From the NCBI GenBank assembly GCA_002495885.1, contig DAHG01000041.1:1-64000 (forward strand): 64,000 bases of DNA. Direction: 5' to 3'. Both the position numbers and the translations under genes were made by a program. Origin of the DNA: Methanocellaceae archaeon UBA148. Lineage in GTDB: Archaea > Halobacteriota > UBA148. The notes beneath the pieces are model-generated. The model worked only from the letters and a program-made list of their open reading frames with translations, made no database searches and was not told the origin of the DNA. Shown here piece after piece: positions 39,672 to 49,233 of the stretch (within the stretch, counting starts at the first letter, position 1; the number at the start of each line of letters is the position of its first letter).

Positions 39672-40069
39672 TATTTAAGTTTTTGTCTAAAATTACGGTA
39701 AAAATGCCCTTTAATTAGGATGACACTGTTATTTCCTCTATTCATTTAAGTTTTGTATGACCTTAACAGATAAAAGTTGCCAAATACAAGTCATATCGAT
39801 TGTACCGTGTGACAATCTTTGACTTAGATGACATAGCAAAGGAGATGCAAGCTAACTGGATATTATTATTGTCAAAATTTCGAAAAGAATGTGGCCGGTT
39901 GCCTCCAAAGGCTTATTGCGCTTATTCCCGATGGCAAGAATAACTCAAGGTAATTTTTATATGAAGCAGAGTGTTGGTGAAGCAAAAATATTCACATATA
40001 GGGAAAATTACTTCAACAAAAAATAAGTGGCAAAAAGGATTAAATGCCCTTGTTCTTACATAAGAGTTA
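39672..40069. promoter_or_regulatory. Intergenic region before the RuBisCO operon
   Basis: About 400 bases. 39674-39726 resembles 50030-50084 and may be a worn dispersed repeat. A 45-codon frame (GTG 39809 to 39943, VTIFDLDDIAKEMQANWILL...) has protein-like composition but no start signals and may be a gene fragment. A TATA-like TTTTTATATG at about 39954-39963 could drive the downstream operon. Confidence 0.4.
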
Positions 40070-41014
40070 ATGAAGAGAATAGTTCTTCCGGATGAGTTCA
40101 ACGAGAATGCAAAGAAAATTTACACAATGCGCATTAGAGGGGCAGGAAAGATCGCGAGGTTTGCTGCCGAAACAATAAAAGAGCTTGCTGAAAGTTACAA
40201 TGAAGATGATTTAGAAGAGCTCAAAAAACTGTTAATGGAAGGGGCAAGAGCACTGCTAAATACGAGACCAACCGCGATATCGCTGAGAAATGCCATACGC
40301 TTGACCCTCCAAGGATCGAGCGGGAAGACTGTGAATGAATTTAAAGAAAGTGTAAAGAGTGAAGCGGATAAGTTCATTAAAAACTCATTGAAGGCCGTTG
40401 AGACAATCGGAATTTATGGCTCGAAGAGGATTGAAGATTCCGATACCCTACTGACGCACTGTAATAGTTCTGCCTCTCTTGCGGTAATCCTACAAGCACA
40501 CAAAGATGGAAAAAAGATTAGGACATTCGCCACAGAGACTAGACCTTGGAATCAAGGCTATTTGACGGCAAAGGAGCTAGCGAAGAATGGCGTTGATGTC
40601 ACCCTGATCGTAGACTCTGCCGTGAGGTATATCATCGAAGATGAAGATATAAAGTCTGTGTTCGTAGGTGCAGATACCGTCTGCTCTAATGGTGCGGTGA
40701 TTAACAAGATCGGAACATCGCAGATCGCACTGGCTGCTCATGAGGCAAGGATTCCGTTCTATGTCTGTGCAGAGATATACAAGTTCTCCCCTGAGAGTTT
40801 GAAAGGTGAGCTCGTTAAAATTGAGGAAAGAGATGTGAGTGAAATTGTAAACCCAAAAAAGTTTCCCAACGTGAGGTTCCGCAACCCTGTATTTGATGCC
40901 ACACCAGCAGAGTACATAGATGCCATAATCACCGAGAAGGGGGTAATTGCACCCCATGCCGCTTATGATTTAATTGAGAAAGAGTTCAGGGAGGAGAGAG
41001 AATGGAGTTTGTAG
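40070..41014 (+). CDS. Ribose-1,5-bisphosphate isomerase
   Basis: Converts ribose 1,5-bisphosphate to ribulose 1,5-bisphosphate in the archaeal AMP pathway. It is an eIF2B-like fold of 314 residues. 'YGSKRIEDSDTLLTHCNSSA' has the catalytic Cys, 'TFATETRPWNQGYLTAKEL' and 'GADTVCSNGAVINKIGTSQIALAAH' carry the catalytic Asp. Direct linkage to RuBisCO, with a 13-base overlap, separates it from other eIF2B relatives such as methylthioribose-1-phosphate isomerase. Confidence 0.95.
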   Translation: MKRIVLPDEFNENAKKIYTMRIRGAGKIARFAAETIKELAESYNEDDLEELKKLLMEGARALLNTRPTAISLRNAIRLTLQGSSGKTVNEFKESVKSEADKFIKNSLKAVETIGIYGSKRIEDSDTLLTHCNSSASLAVILQAHKDGKKIRTFATETRPWNQGYLTAKELAKNGVDVTLIVDSAVRYIIEDEDIKSVFVGADTVCSNGAVINKIGTSQIALAAHEARIPFYVCAEIYKFSPESLKGELVKIEERDVSEIVNPKKFPNVRFRNPVFDATPAEYIDAIITEKGVIAPHAAYDLIEKEFREEREWSL

Positions 41015-42198
41015 AATGCACATATTATGTCGAGAGTTCCCTGCCAATAGAGAGAGCTGCAAGGGCTATTGCAGCAGAGCAGTCAACTGGTACATGGACA
41101 GATATCTCAACCAAGGAAAAAGATGTAGATGAACGATTAGGTGCGAGGGTTCTTGGGATTGACGGCTCGAAGGTGAAGATCGAATTTCCAATTGATTTGT
41201 TCGAGGTCGATAACATACCTCAGTTCCTTGCCACTGTTGCTGGCAACCTCTTTGGTTTGGGGGCACTCAAAAATATCAGACTCCTCGACATCAAGCTTCC
41301 AAAAAGCTTTGTAAGGGAGTTTAAAGGCCCTCGCTTTGGCATAGAGGGGGTACGGAAAAAGGTTGGAACGGTGAGTGATGGGAGAGCACACATAGGGACA
41401 ATTATCAAGCCCAAGGTGGGTCTCAGCCCCAAAGAAACTGCAGAAGTCGCTTATAATGCAGGCACAGGGGGATGCGACCTAATAAAAGATGATGAGACCC
41501 TGACCGATCAGGCATTCTGCCCCATGGTAGAAAGATTGGAGAAGGTCATGGAAAGGATGGACAAGATAAAGGAGGAAAGTGGCAGGACGGTTCTTTACGC
41601 AGTGAACATTACCGTCGGAGCAGAAGAGATACTTGAGCGTGCAGACCTAGCAACGGAACATGGAGCGAACATGTTTATGATTGATGTTCTGACTGCTGGT
41701 TTCTCTGCACTCAAGACCTTAAGAGAGGACAAGTCTGTAAACCTCCCGATACATGTGCACAGAACGATGCATGGTGCAATTACAAGGAATAAAAAACACG
41801 GCATAGCGATGCTCCCCTTGGCAGTTCTTGTTAGGCTGTGCGGTGGTGACCAGCTGCATACTGGAACAGCCACAGGCAAAATGGAGAGGGACGTTGAAGG
41901 TGTAAAGGAGATCAATGACTTTCTAAAGAGCGACTGGCATGGTTTCAAGACTGTCTTTCCCGTTGCATCAGGTGGTCTTCATCCGGGCTTAGTGCCCTAT
42001 GAGATTAATGCCTTTGGAAAAGACGTGGTTTTACAGGCCGGTGGAGGCATCCATGGTCATCCAGATGGGACAATCGCAGGTGCTAAGGCAATGCGCCAAG
42101 CGGTTGATGCAGCAAGGAAAAATATTCCATTGGAGAAGTATGCATTAGAGCACCCGGAGCTTATGAGGGCACTTGAGAAGTGGGGGAAGAAAGGTTGA
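41002..42198 (+). CDS. rbcL: Type III ribulose-1,5-bisphosphate carboxylase
   Basis: 398 residues. The carbamylated-Lys motif 'GGCDLIKDDE', the catalytic Lys in 'GTIIKPKVGLSP', the His in 'HVHRTMHGAITRN', 'LHTGTATGKM' with the loop-6 Lys, and 'PVASGGLHPG' are all present. These match archaeal form III enzymes. It makes two 3-phosphoglycerate from RuBP and CO2, linking nucleotide salvage to central carbon flow; the flanking genes supply RuBP from AMP. No phosphoribulokinase is seen. Confidence 0.97.
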   Translation: MEFVECTYYVESSLPIERAARAIAAEQSTGTWTDISTKEKDVDERLGARVLGIDGSKVKIEFPIDLFEVDNIPQFLATVAGNLFGLGALKNIRLLDIKLPKSFVREFKGPRFGIEGVRKKVGTVSDGRAHIGTIIKPKVGLSPKETAEVAYNAGTGGCDLIKDDETLTDQAFCPMVERLEKVMERMDKIKEESGRTVLYAVNITVGAEEILERADLATEHGANMFMIDVLTAGFSALKTLREDKSVNLPIHVHRTMHGAITRNKKHGIAMLPLAVLVRLCGGDQLHTGTATGKMERDVEGVKEINDFLKSDWHGFKTVFPVASGGLHPGLVPYEINAFGKDVVLQAGGGIHGHPDGTIAGAKAMRQAVDAARKNIPLEKYALEHPELMRALEKWGKKG

Positions 42199-42212
42199 GT
42201 GGAGTGATCTTT

Positions 42213-43739
42213 ATGGAAAATAAAGCCCCTTACAAGGTGAAAATGATAGACATTCTCAAGGGAGCGCATGAGGTGTTATTAAACAAAGAGGATGCAGAAG
42301 AGTTAGGATTGCGTACTCAAGACAGAGTAAAGGTAGTCCGTGGTAAAGGGGAAAGCCTGTCTGCAGTGGTTGACATTACTGATACATTGGTCAGCAAAGG
42401 GGAGGCAGGAGCATTTATCGAATTGTGGAGGGATTTGGATTTGAGAGAGGGGGGGAAAGTTTATATCGTTCCCACGTCTCGCCCGGCCTCCATAGACTTT
42501 GTCAGGAAAAAGATCTACGATAATGCTTGGAGCCAAGAGGAGATCAATACAATCGTTGATGATATTGCGTTGGGCAAACTTTCAGATATTGAGCTTGCCG
42601 CCTACACTACAGCAGTTCAGATAAACGGAATGAGTATGGATGAGATTACCTGGCTTACAATGGCCATGGTCAGAACAGGCGAAACACTTGAATGGGAGAG
42701 CGCTCCAATTCTCGATGTTCATAGCATAGGGGGTGTACCTGGAAACAAATATGCTCCCATCACGGTCTCAATTGTCGCTGCTAATGGGCTCACAATCCCG
42801 AAAACATCATCAAGGGCAATAAGTTCTGCCGCTGGCACCGCTGACATCATGGAAGTGGTTTGTAATGTGGAACAGGATGGGCAATCAATTAAAAGAATTG
42901 CACAAAAAGTTGGGGGAGCTTTGGTGTGGGGAGGTGGAATGAACCTCGCACCGGTAGATGATGCCATAATTAGGGTCGAATACCCGTTATCCCTCGACCC
43001 CCATGGACAGGTTTTAGCATCTGTGATGGCAAAGAAGAAGGCTGTGGGAGCAGAGTACTGTGTCATAGATATCCCCATGGGGGAAGGGGCAAAGATTACA
43101 ACAAGTGAGGAGGCAAAGCGATTGGCTAGAGATTTCATAATACTCGGGGAACGCATAGGTGTGAGAACAAGGTGCGCTATCACCTATGGAGGTCAACCTG
43201 TCGGAAGGGCAGTCGGCCCAGCCTTGGAAATCAGGGAGGTTCTGTCAGTCCTTGAAGGAGCGAAAGAGCCGAACAGTCTCATTGAAAAGGCATTGAGTCT
43301 CGCAGGAATACTTCTTGAGCTTGGAAGAGTGGCACGCCCAGATAGAGGGCTAGAGCTTGCGAAGAAAACGTTGGAGTCAGGGGAGGCTTTGGAGAAGTTC
43401 AAGGAGATTATCGAGGCTCAGGGCGGAAATCCAGATATAAGGGCCGATGATATCATGCCTGGAAAGTACACTTATGAATTGCCCTCGCCAAAGGATGGTT
43501 ATATTGAGGCAATAAACAACAGAGCGATTATCAAGATTGCAAGGTCAGCAGGCTCTCCAAAAGATAAAGGGGCAGGGATCACGTTAGGATTCAAAAAGGG
43601 TGAAGGAGCCGAAAAAGGGGAGACTTTATTCACAATCTATGCTGAGAACAAGAGAAAGCTCGATGATGCAAAGACACTCGCCAGCAAGCTCCAGCCAATA
43701 AGAATTGAAGGGATGGTTTTAGGAGAAGTCGTTGGGTAG
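42213..43739 (+). CDS. deoA: AMP phosphorylase
   Basis: Starts the pathway by phosphorolysis of nucleoside 5'-monophosphates to ribose 1,5-bisphosphate and free base. 508 residues, with an N-terminal extra domain (about 1-85) before the thymidine-phosphorylase-like core ('DVHSIGGVPGNKYAPITVSIVAANGLTIPKTSSRAISS', 'GTADIMEVV'). The extra domain is the mark of archaeal AMP phosphorylase. ATG 42213 follows GGAGTGAT. Third gene of the operon. Confidence 0.95.
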   Translation: MENKAPYKVKMIDILKGAHEVLLNKEDAEELGLRTQDRVKVVRGKGESLSAVVDITDTLVSKGEAGAFIELWRDLDLREGGKVYIVPTSRPASIDFVRKKIYDNAWSQEEINTIVDDIALGKLSDIELAAYTTAVQINGMSMDEITWLTMAMVRTGETLEWESAPILDVHSIGGVPGNKYAPITVSIVAANGLTIPKTSSRAISSAAGTADIMEVVCNVEQDGQSIKRIAQKVGGALVWGGGMNLAPVDDAIIRVEYPLSLDPHGQVLASVMAKKKAVGAEYCVIDIPMGEGAKITTSEEAKRLARDFIILGERIGVRTRCAITYGGQPVGRAVGPALEIREVLSVLEGAKEPNSLIEKALSLAGILLELGRVARPDRGLELAKKTLESGEALEKFKEIIEAQGGNPDIRADDIMPGKYTYELPSPKDGYIEAINNRAIIKIARSAGSPKDKGAGITLGFKKGEGAEKGETLFTIYAENKRKLDDAKTLASKLQPIRIEGMVLGEVVG

Positions 43740-43830
43740 ATGGTTTAGGGTGTTGTCCTTTTGATAGGTTCAATCCTTATTTTAGTAGATTGTTTCGCAA
43801 ATAAAGAATTAGACTAACAAGAGTTTCGAC

Positions 43831-43904
43831 GGTACCGTTGATTCTTTCGGTTGGTGCTCAAAATTCTGGGTGTCGAATGTCGGTTGGTGAATCTGGCGGT
43901 TGAT
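43831..43904 (+). repeat. Left array of CSGTTGRT repeats
   Basis: Four copies of C(C/G)GTTG(A/G)T, at 43835, 43848, 43881 and 43897. The first 23 bases (43831-43853) match the reverse complement of 49284-49306 with one mismatch. The array reads towards the small genes at 44 kb and is followed by an AT-rich stretch that could be a promoter. Confidence 0.75.
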
Positions 43905-44006
43905 GGATACGGGTTAAAATAAATCATAATTTAATTTTAAAAACACCAAAAACAAAAGTTGACGCAAAATTAAAATAGGTCAAGATCATTAAAAGGATTA
44001 ACAATT

Positions 44007-44192
44007 ATGAGCAATGGGAAGAGTTTGGGAGAATTGGGAGAGGCTTTCGCTGCAATATTTCTTGGAATAGTTGGTGGTTTAGCATTAGCAGCTATACTTA
44101 GTGCCATATTTACTAAAAGATGTCCATATTGTAGTCAGCAAATCCCCACTAATTCTAAACAATGTCCCTATTGTTTTGTAATTTTTGATTGA
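44007..44192 (+). CDS. Small membrane protein with C-terminal zinc ribbon
   Basis: 61 residues: one membrane helix (about 13-36, glycine/alanine-rich) followed by two CPYC pairs separated by ten residues. A putative membrane-tethered zinc ribbon, function unknown. An AAAAGGA ribosome-like site lies a dozen bases upstream. First gene inside the repeat-bounded segment. Confidence 0.7.
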   Translation: MSNGKSLGELGEAFAAIFLGIVGGLALAAILSAIFTKRCPYCSQQIPTNSKQCPYCFVIFD

Positions 44193-44201
44193 GGATCGCA
44201 T

Positions 44202-44510
44202 ATGGACCTTTCACAGATTTTTTCACCGATTTTTATAGACAGAGTGCTTAAAGGAGGGGGGCATACTTTTATTTTCGTAATTTTTTTAGTAGTATTCAAT
44301 CATTGGGGTATCTTTAGATTAAACTCCTCATTTGTTGATTTTCTCCATTTTTATTTATTAATAAATGGAACCATTGGAGCAACCCTAATCTACAGAAGAC
44401 AACAAGCCAGAAAATCAAATGGAAAGAAATGTCCTCAATGTGAGGAAATGCTAGAATCACTAATTGAATATAAATGTCCAGCTTGTGGAAAAATAACTTT
44501 TCAAAAATAA
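44202..44510 (+). CDS. Two-helix membrane protein with C-terminal zinc ribbon
   Basis: 102 residues: two hydrophobic helices (about 20-36 and 46-63), a basic 'RRQQARK' segment and a zinc ribbon with CPQC and CPAC. It follows the preceding gene by nine bases and shares its plan (membrane part plus ribbon), so the pair probably acts together. No family recognised. Its 3' end meets the transposase 3' end. Confidence 0.65.
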   Translation: MDLSQIFSPIFIDRVLKGGGHTFIFVIFLVVFNHWGIFRLNSSFVDFLHFYLLINGTIGATLIYRRQQARKSNGKKCPQCEEMLESLIEYKCPACGKITFQK

Positions 44511-44514
44511 GACA

Positions 44515-45756
44515 TTACTGAGCACCGTTTCTAACACGGTGCTCAACTGCCATTTCTATCAATCCCTTCCACTTATTCTGTCCCAAGTCCAAATCAATCC
44601 CTGCTCTCAATGCTGGTGTATCTCCGTCTAGTGCCTCATGGGGTCTGATGAAATTGTAGTAGTGCTTGAAACCGTTCATCAAAACCTGTGCGGATTCAAC
44701 GTTTTCCATCCCTCTCATTATCTTCTCCCTTTCCCTTACCGTAGAGTGAAATCTTTCGACCTTGTTGTTGTTTATCCTTTTATCCCTCAGACTGGCACAA
44801 CGGACATGTTGAGTCTCTCTTTTGCGAGTGTGGAATTCTTTTTTGACCGCTCTTTGATACGCTTGGAGTCCATCGGTTACAACGAACTCGGGCTTGCTGT
44901 TTGCCTGTCTTTTAGCCCCTTGGAAAAGCCTACTGGCCTCTTTGATATTCCTCTTCTTAGTGATCAGGTTGGTAAGCAGAAACCGTGTTTCAGCGTCCAT
45001 GACATTCCAGAGCCAATTCCACTTGTAACCGTCCTGTTTTTGCACACCGTCTTTGACTTTGATTTGCATTTCATCCGTGTGCCAGACATTTGATACCTCC
45101 GGCTTAAGGGTTGAAACATAATCATCGATGATATCCGTGTATTTCTTCAACCATTTGCTTATGGTGCTGTGGTCAATATCTATTCCTTTGAACTGCTTAA
45201 GGTGATCCGCTATCTTACGGGTTGAAGTCCCTTTGAAAAATAAGTCCAAAGATAAGGTTACTATCTCAGGGCTGAACTTCATGTTATTGAAGCCTGTGTA
45301 TCCATCGGCAATGCTGAAAGTCCTACCGCAAACATGGCACAGGTAGCGGGTTTTTTGTCCCATCTTAGTTTTGCGTGTGCCATTCTTAATCAAATTAGCT
45401 GAATGACAGTAGATACAGGTGTTAAGCATTTCAGGGGCTTCTGGAATCTCTAGGCTCTTCATCATCTCGCTGTCCGGACGATACATCCTTTCCCTTAATT
45501 CGAGCCAGAATTGAATCGCATATATGTGCTTACATGTGACCCTTCGATAGAAGTGGTCAGGGCATGAGCATGTCCAACCGTCAATCGAATTCATCACCGT
45601 GTAAATCTCATCGTTGGTGCGAGAGGGCACATTAAAAACACCCTCACTCAATACCATAGGCTCAAAGCCATTCTCAACCATGTTTTGACCCCTTAGCAGT
45701 CTGGGGTCATTATTTTGGGTTTCAGTTTTTACTTCTATCATTTCTATCAACTCCAT
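44515..45756 (-). mobile_element. IS6/IS240-like transposase with SWIM zinc finger
   Basis: 413 residues: a SWIM zinc finger ('WTCSCPDHFYRRVTCKHIYAIQFW'), a zinc ribbon (CIYC...CHVC), an HTH, and a DDE catalytic core with Asp in 'VWHTDEMQIK', Asp in 'FVVTDGLQAYQ' and Glu in 'NNNKVERFHSTVREREK'. The frame is complete, so the element may be active. Terminal inverted repeats could not be identified; a 9-base-stem hairpin (44519-44545) lies within the last codons and could end transcription. Its upstream region holds the palindrome ATAGGTATATATACCTAT. Confidence 0.88.
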
Positions 45757-45910
45757 TATCCTTACTTATATTATATGTTTATAGGTATATATACCTATCG
45801 GTTAATTTACCGTAAGGTTTATATTATCATAAAATAATGTTATAGACATTGTTTAAAAGTGCATAAGTGCATAAATAGTTTATACAAATCAGACACAAAA
45901 GGAGAATAAG

Positions 45911-46081
45911 ATGGTTGAATGCCCAAAATGTGGACATGAGTTTTCAGCACCACCAGAGAAGTTGAAATGCAATCGATGTAACCATAAATGGACACCCAGA
46001 ACTACTGAGCTACCTGAAATATGCCCAAAATGTAAGTCTCCTTATTGGAATAAAGTTAGGATTAGGACAGTTAAAAAATAG
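45911..46081 (+). CDS. Small double zinc-ribbon protein
   Basis: 56 residues with four CxxC pairs (CPKC, CNRC, CPKC and a lone ending SPYWNKVRIR). ATG 45911 follows AGGAGAATA. The 'CPKCKSPYWNKVR' tail is common in small archaeal zinc proteins. It is 11 bases before the restriction-modification gene and probably in the same operon, where it may be a controller; this is inference. Confidence 0.75.
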   Translation: MVECPKCGHEFSAPPEKLKCNRCNHKWTPRTTELPEICPKCKSPYWNKVRIRTVKK

Positions 46082-46092
46082 GGGTTGAGGGT

Positions 46093-48407
46093 ATGAATGA
46101 ACGAATAACAGAAAACATAGTAAGAAAACATTTTAATTTTTACTCTGAGGAATGCACAATAGAAGAGCAAAAATCCTCAATTCAAAAAATTGACAAGTTG
46201 CTGAAAAACGCATCCAAAAAGGGGATCAAAAGGGGATATCCTGAATTTATTATTTCTTCACTAAAAAATCCTGATTTTATTATAGTAGTTGAATGTAAGG
46301 CAAACATTGCTAAACATCAAAGTCTTACATTAGACAAATATGATGAATATGCTGTGGACGGAGCATTATTGTACGCATCTTTTCTTTCTAAGGAATATGA
46401 TGTATTAGCAATTGGCGTAAGTGGACAAAATTTAAAAGAGCTTAAAGTATCGCACTATTTATACTTAAAAGGAGAGAAGAAACCCGCCCCGATTTTTTGT
46501 GATGAGTTATTAAATATAGAAAGCTACATCAATGGCTATTTAAAAAGTCCTGAAAAATTCAGCCAGGATTATAATGCACTTCGTGGTTTTTCAAGGGAGT
46601 TGAATGTGGAATTGCACCATCATAAAATACCAGAAAAAGACCGTGCTTTGTTAATCAGTAGTATCCTTATAGCCTTGGATGATAAGGCATTTCGCAAGGC
46701 TTATAAGTAATATGAAAAACCAGATGAACTTGCTAACTTTTTAGTTGACACTATTTCAAATGTATTACGCAAGGCAAACCTACTTGGAAAAAGGTTAGAA
46801 AATCTTAAAATTCAATTTAGTTTTATTCGTACCGATACATCGCTATCAAGCAAGCAAGGTGTATTACGAAATTTGATAGATAGTATTGATAAACATATAA
46901 ACAAATTCATAAAAACACACGAATATTATGATGTGTTAGGGCAGTTATACATTGAATTTTTACGATATGCTAATAGCGATAAAGGATTAGGTATTGTTAT
47001 TACCCCCCCCATATCACAAAATTATTTTGTGAGTTGGCGTGTGTAAATAATAGTAGTGTAGCATATGATAATTGTGGTGGCACTTGTGGGTTTTTAATTA
47101 GTGCTTTGAGCAAGATGGTAAAGGATGCAGAAGGCGACTTGGATAAAATTAAAAAAATAAAGGAGAAGCAGGTAATAGGGGTAGAGTACCAAGCACATAT
47201 ATTTGCATTGGCGTGTTCTAATATGTATATTCATCAAGATGGTAAATCCAATATTATTAATGGAGATTGTTTTGATATTGAAGTAATGGAGCAAGTAAAA
47301 AAATATAAACCAACAATCGGATTTTTAAATCCTCCGTACCAAGTGGATAAGAAGGAAGACACTGAAGAATTAGAATTTGTGCTTAACAATTTAGAAGTAT
47401 TGCAGACAGGTGGAACTTGTATAGCAATAGTGCCTATGCAATGTGCTTTGGCTCAAAAAGGGGGAAAATATGAGCTAAAAAAACAACTTATGCAGAAACA
47501 TACATTAGAAGCGGTATTATCAATGCCCGATGAATTGTTTTTTGATTCTGACATAGGGGTGGTTACCTGTGTGATGATATTTACCGCACATAAGCCACAC
47601 CCACTAAATAAAGAAACATATTTTGGTTATTATAAAGATGATGGATTTGTAAAACGAAAAATACAAGGCAGAATAGATGCTTTTGGTAAATGGGAAAGTA
47701 TCAAAGCAGACTGGGTGTCATCTTATATTAACAGAAAGGCAAAAGTAGGGTTTAGCGTAAATAAAATTGTTGTTGCTAATGATGAGTGGTGTGCAGAAGC
47801 ATATATGGAAACGGATTACGAGAAACTAAATAACTCCTCCTTTGAAGAAACAGTACTAAATTATTCGTCCTTCTTATTTCAGAATAAACTATCTTGCAGC
47901 GTTTCAAACGAAGCAGTAGATAATAAACCAATTGAATTAGATACAAGTACTTGGCAGTCTTTTGAGTTAAAAACATTATTTAAAATAACAGGTAGCAAAA
48001 CGACACCAGTATTAGAATTAGAAGAACACGGAAATGGCAAATATCCTTATGTAACTACACAAGCTATAAATAATGGAGTAGAAAGTTTTTACGATTATTA
48101 TACTGAAGAAGGAAATGTGCTGACCGTAGATAGTGCAGTTTTAGGTTATTGTAGTTATCAGCCATTACCCTTTTCAGCAAGCGACCATGTTGAAAAACTT
48201 ATGCCTAAATTCAGTATGAATAAATATGTTGCTTTATTTTTAGTTACTGTAATTAATTTAGAACAATATAGATATAATTATGGTATAAAATGCAGTCAGA
48301 CAAGAATGAAAAAAGCACATATAAAATTACCGTCTAAAGATAGTGACCCTGATTATGAATTTATGGAACAGTATATTAAATCTTTACCTTATAGTTTTTC
48401 TATATAA
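46093..48407 (+). pseudogene. Fused restriction-methylase-specificity protein (type IIG-like), disrupted
   Basis: Three parts read across two breaks. The N-terminal part (46093-46710) has a PD-(D/E)XK-like nuclease core ('PEFIISSLKNPDFIIVVECKAN'). It ends at an in-frame TAA at 46708-46710, after which the frame stays open to a C8 tract at 47003-47010. One extra C there would restore 'VITPPHITKLF', and the methylase continues to 48407 with 'AYDNCGGTCGFL' and the catalytic 'NPPY'. A C-terminal target-recognition domain ('STWQSFELKTLFKITGSK') completes it. Total about 770 residues. All other codons are open, so inactivation is recent, switchable by the C tract, or partly a sequence error. Confidence 0.8.
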
Positions 48408-48448
48408 TCTTATCTTACTTTCGGGTCAAAATCTCTATTTTAAGGTCA

Positions 48449-48586
48449 AAACCGACTTTAGGTGCAAACTCCATTTTACCAAAAAGTACAACAGAACAGA
48501 CAGAAATTTTAAATAAAATCGACTCGATCAGACAAGAAGAAGAGCTGTTACTAGGTAAAATTAGGCAAATTAGAACGAAAAGCTGA
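48449..48586 (+). pseudogene. Remnant of a specificity subunit (hsdS) C-terminus
   Basis: An open frame different from that of the preceding gene encodes 'LPKSTTEQTEILNKIDSIRQ' and ends '...KIRQIRTKS'. This is the coiled-coil tail typical of type I specificity subunits. No start or recognition domain is attached. Likely the scar of a larger restriction locus. Confidence 0.5.
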
Positions 48587-48608
48587 TTCTGAATTGAATA
48601 AAAACATC

Positions 48609-49190
48609 CTAAAGTGATATATCCCCTTTTATTGCCACCCCTTTAGAGTTCATCAAACACTTCATTAATTTATTAATAGCTTTCTCTCCATCTTTAATTG
48701 TTTTAATACCTTGAACTACGAAACTTCCATTGGCAAATAAAAGCACACAACATTTTGGTGTTTTGAGTTTGATAATTATTGCTGGAAACTGTTCTGGTTC
48801 GTATTCTACTTTAGTTATCGCTCGGAGAACTTCAACAGCGTTTTCTAAATTTAAAGTATTTATATTTTTTAGTCGACCGCTTATACCTATTGAACATATT
48901 TCTATGTTGGTTGATTCTACAACTATACCATAAGAATTTAGTTCATCTAAAATTGAATTTAGTATGTCCATCTGATCGTTTTGTGATTTGCCACCATATA
49001 TCATTATCACCCCGCTCTTATTGATAACCGCAGTGATTCCCTTTTTCTTTTTAAAAATTACTTTCGCTCTCTTATTAAGCACAAAATTAGGTAATTCTAA
49101 CACCCTTTTCAGTATATCGCCCTCATATTTTAGAGAAGTTTTTCCTATAACTGTATTTATTTTAAGTTTAGTAATATGACTACTTGTCAT
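48609..49190 (-). CDS. Divergent TATA-box-binding protein homologue
   Basis: 193 residues with the two-lobe TBP layout. The C-terminal lobe is clear ('AITKVEYEPEQFPAIIIKLKTPKCCVLLFANGSFVVQGIKT'), with both phenylalanines that kink DNA. In the N-terminal lobe the equivalent segment reads 'LPNFVLNKRAKVIFKKKKGITAVINKSGVIMIYGGKS', lacking the QFPG motif and the phenylalanine of the LIF-S-G strand. It is therefore probably an accessory TBP with altered DNA contact. It is preceded by the right-hand repeat array and has a TATA-like ATAAAACATATAG about 20 bases upstream of the start. Confidence 0.8.
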   Translation of the reverse strand: MTSSHITKLKINTVIGKTSLKYEGDILKRVLELPNFVLNKRAKVIFKKKKGITAVINKSGVIMIYGGKSQNDQMDILNSILDELNSYGIVVESTNIEICSIGISGRLKNINTLNLENAVEVLRAITKVEYEPEQFPAIIIKLKTPKCCVLLFANGSFVVQGIKTIKDGEKAINKLMKCLMNSKGVAIKGDISL

Positions 49191-49233
49191 GAAAAATAAT
49201 GGGATACTATATGTTTTATTCTTTTCCTATTAT

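Noticed and set aside
44519..44545. Terminal inverted repeat of the insertion sequence
   Set aside because: The strong hairpin is self-complementary within the last codons and has no partner at the other end, so it is better read as a possible terminator.
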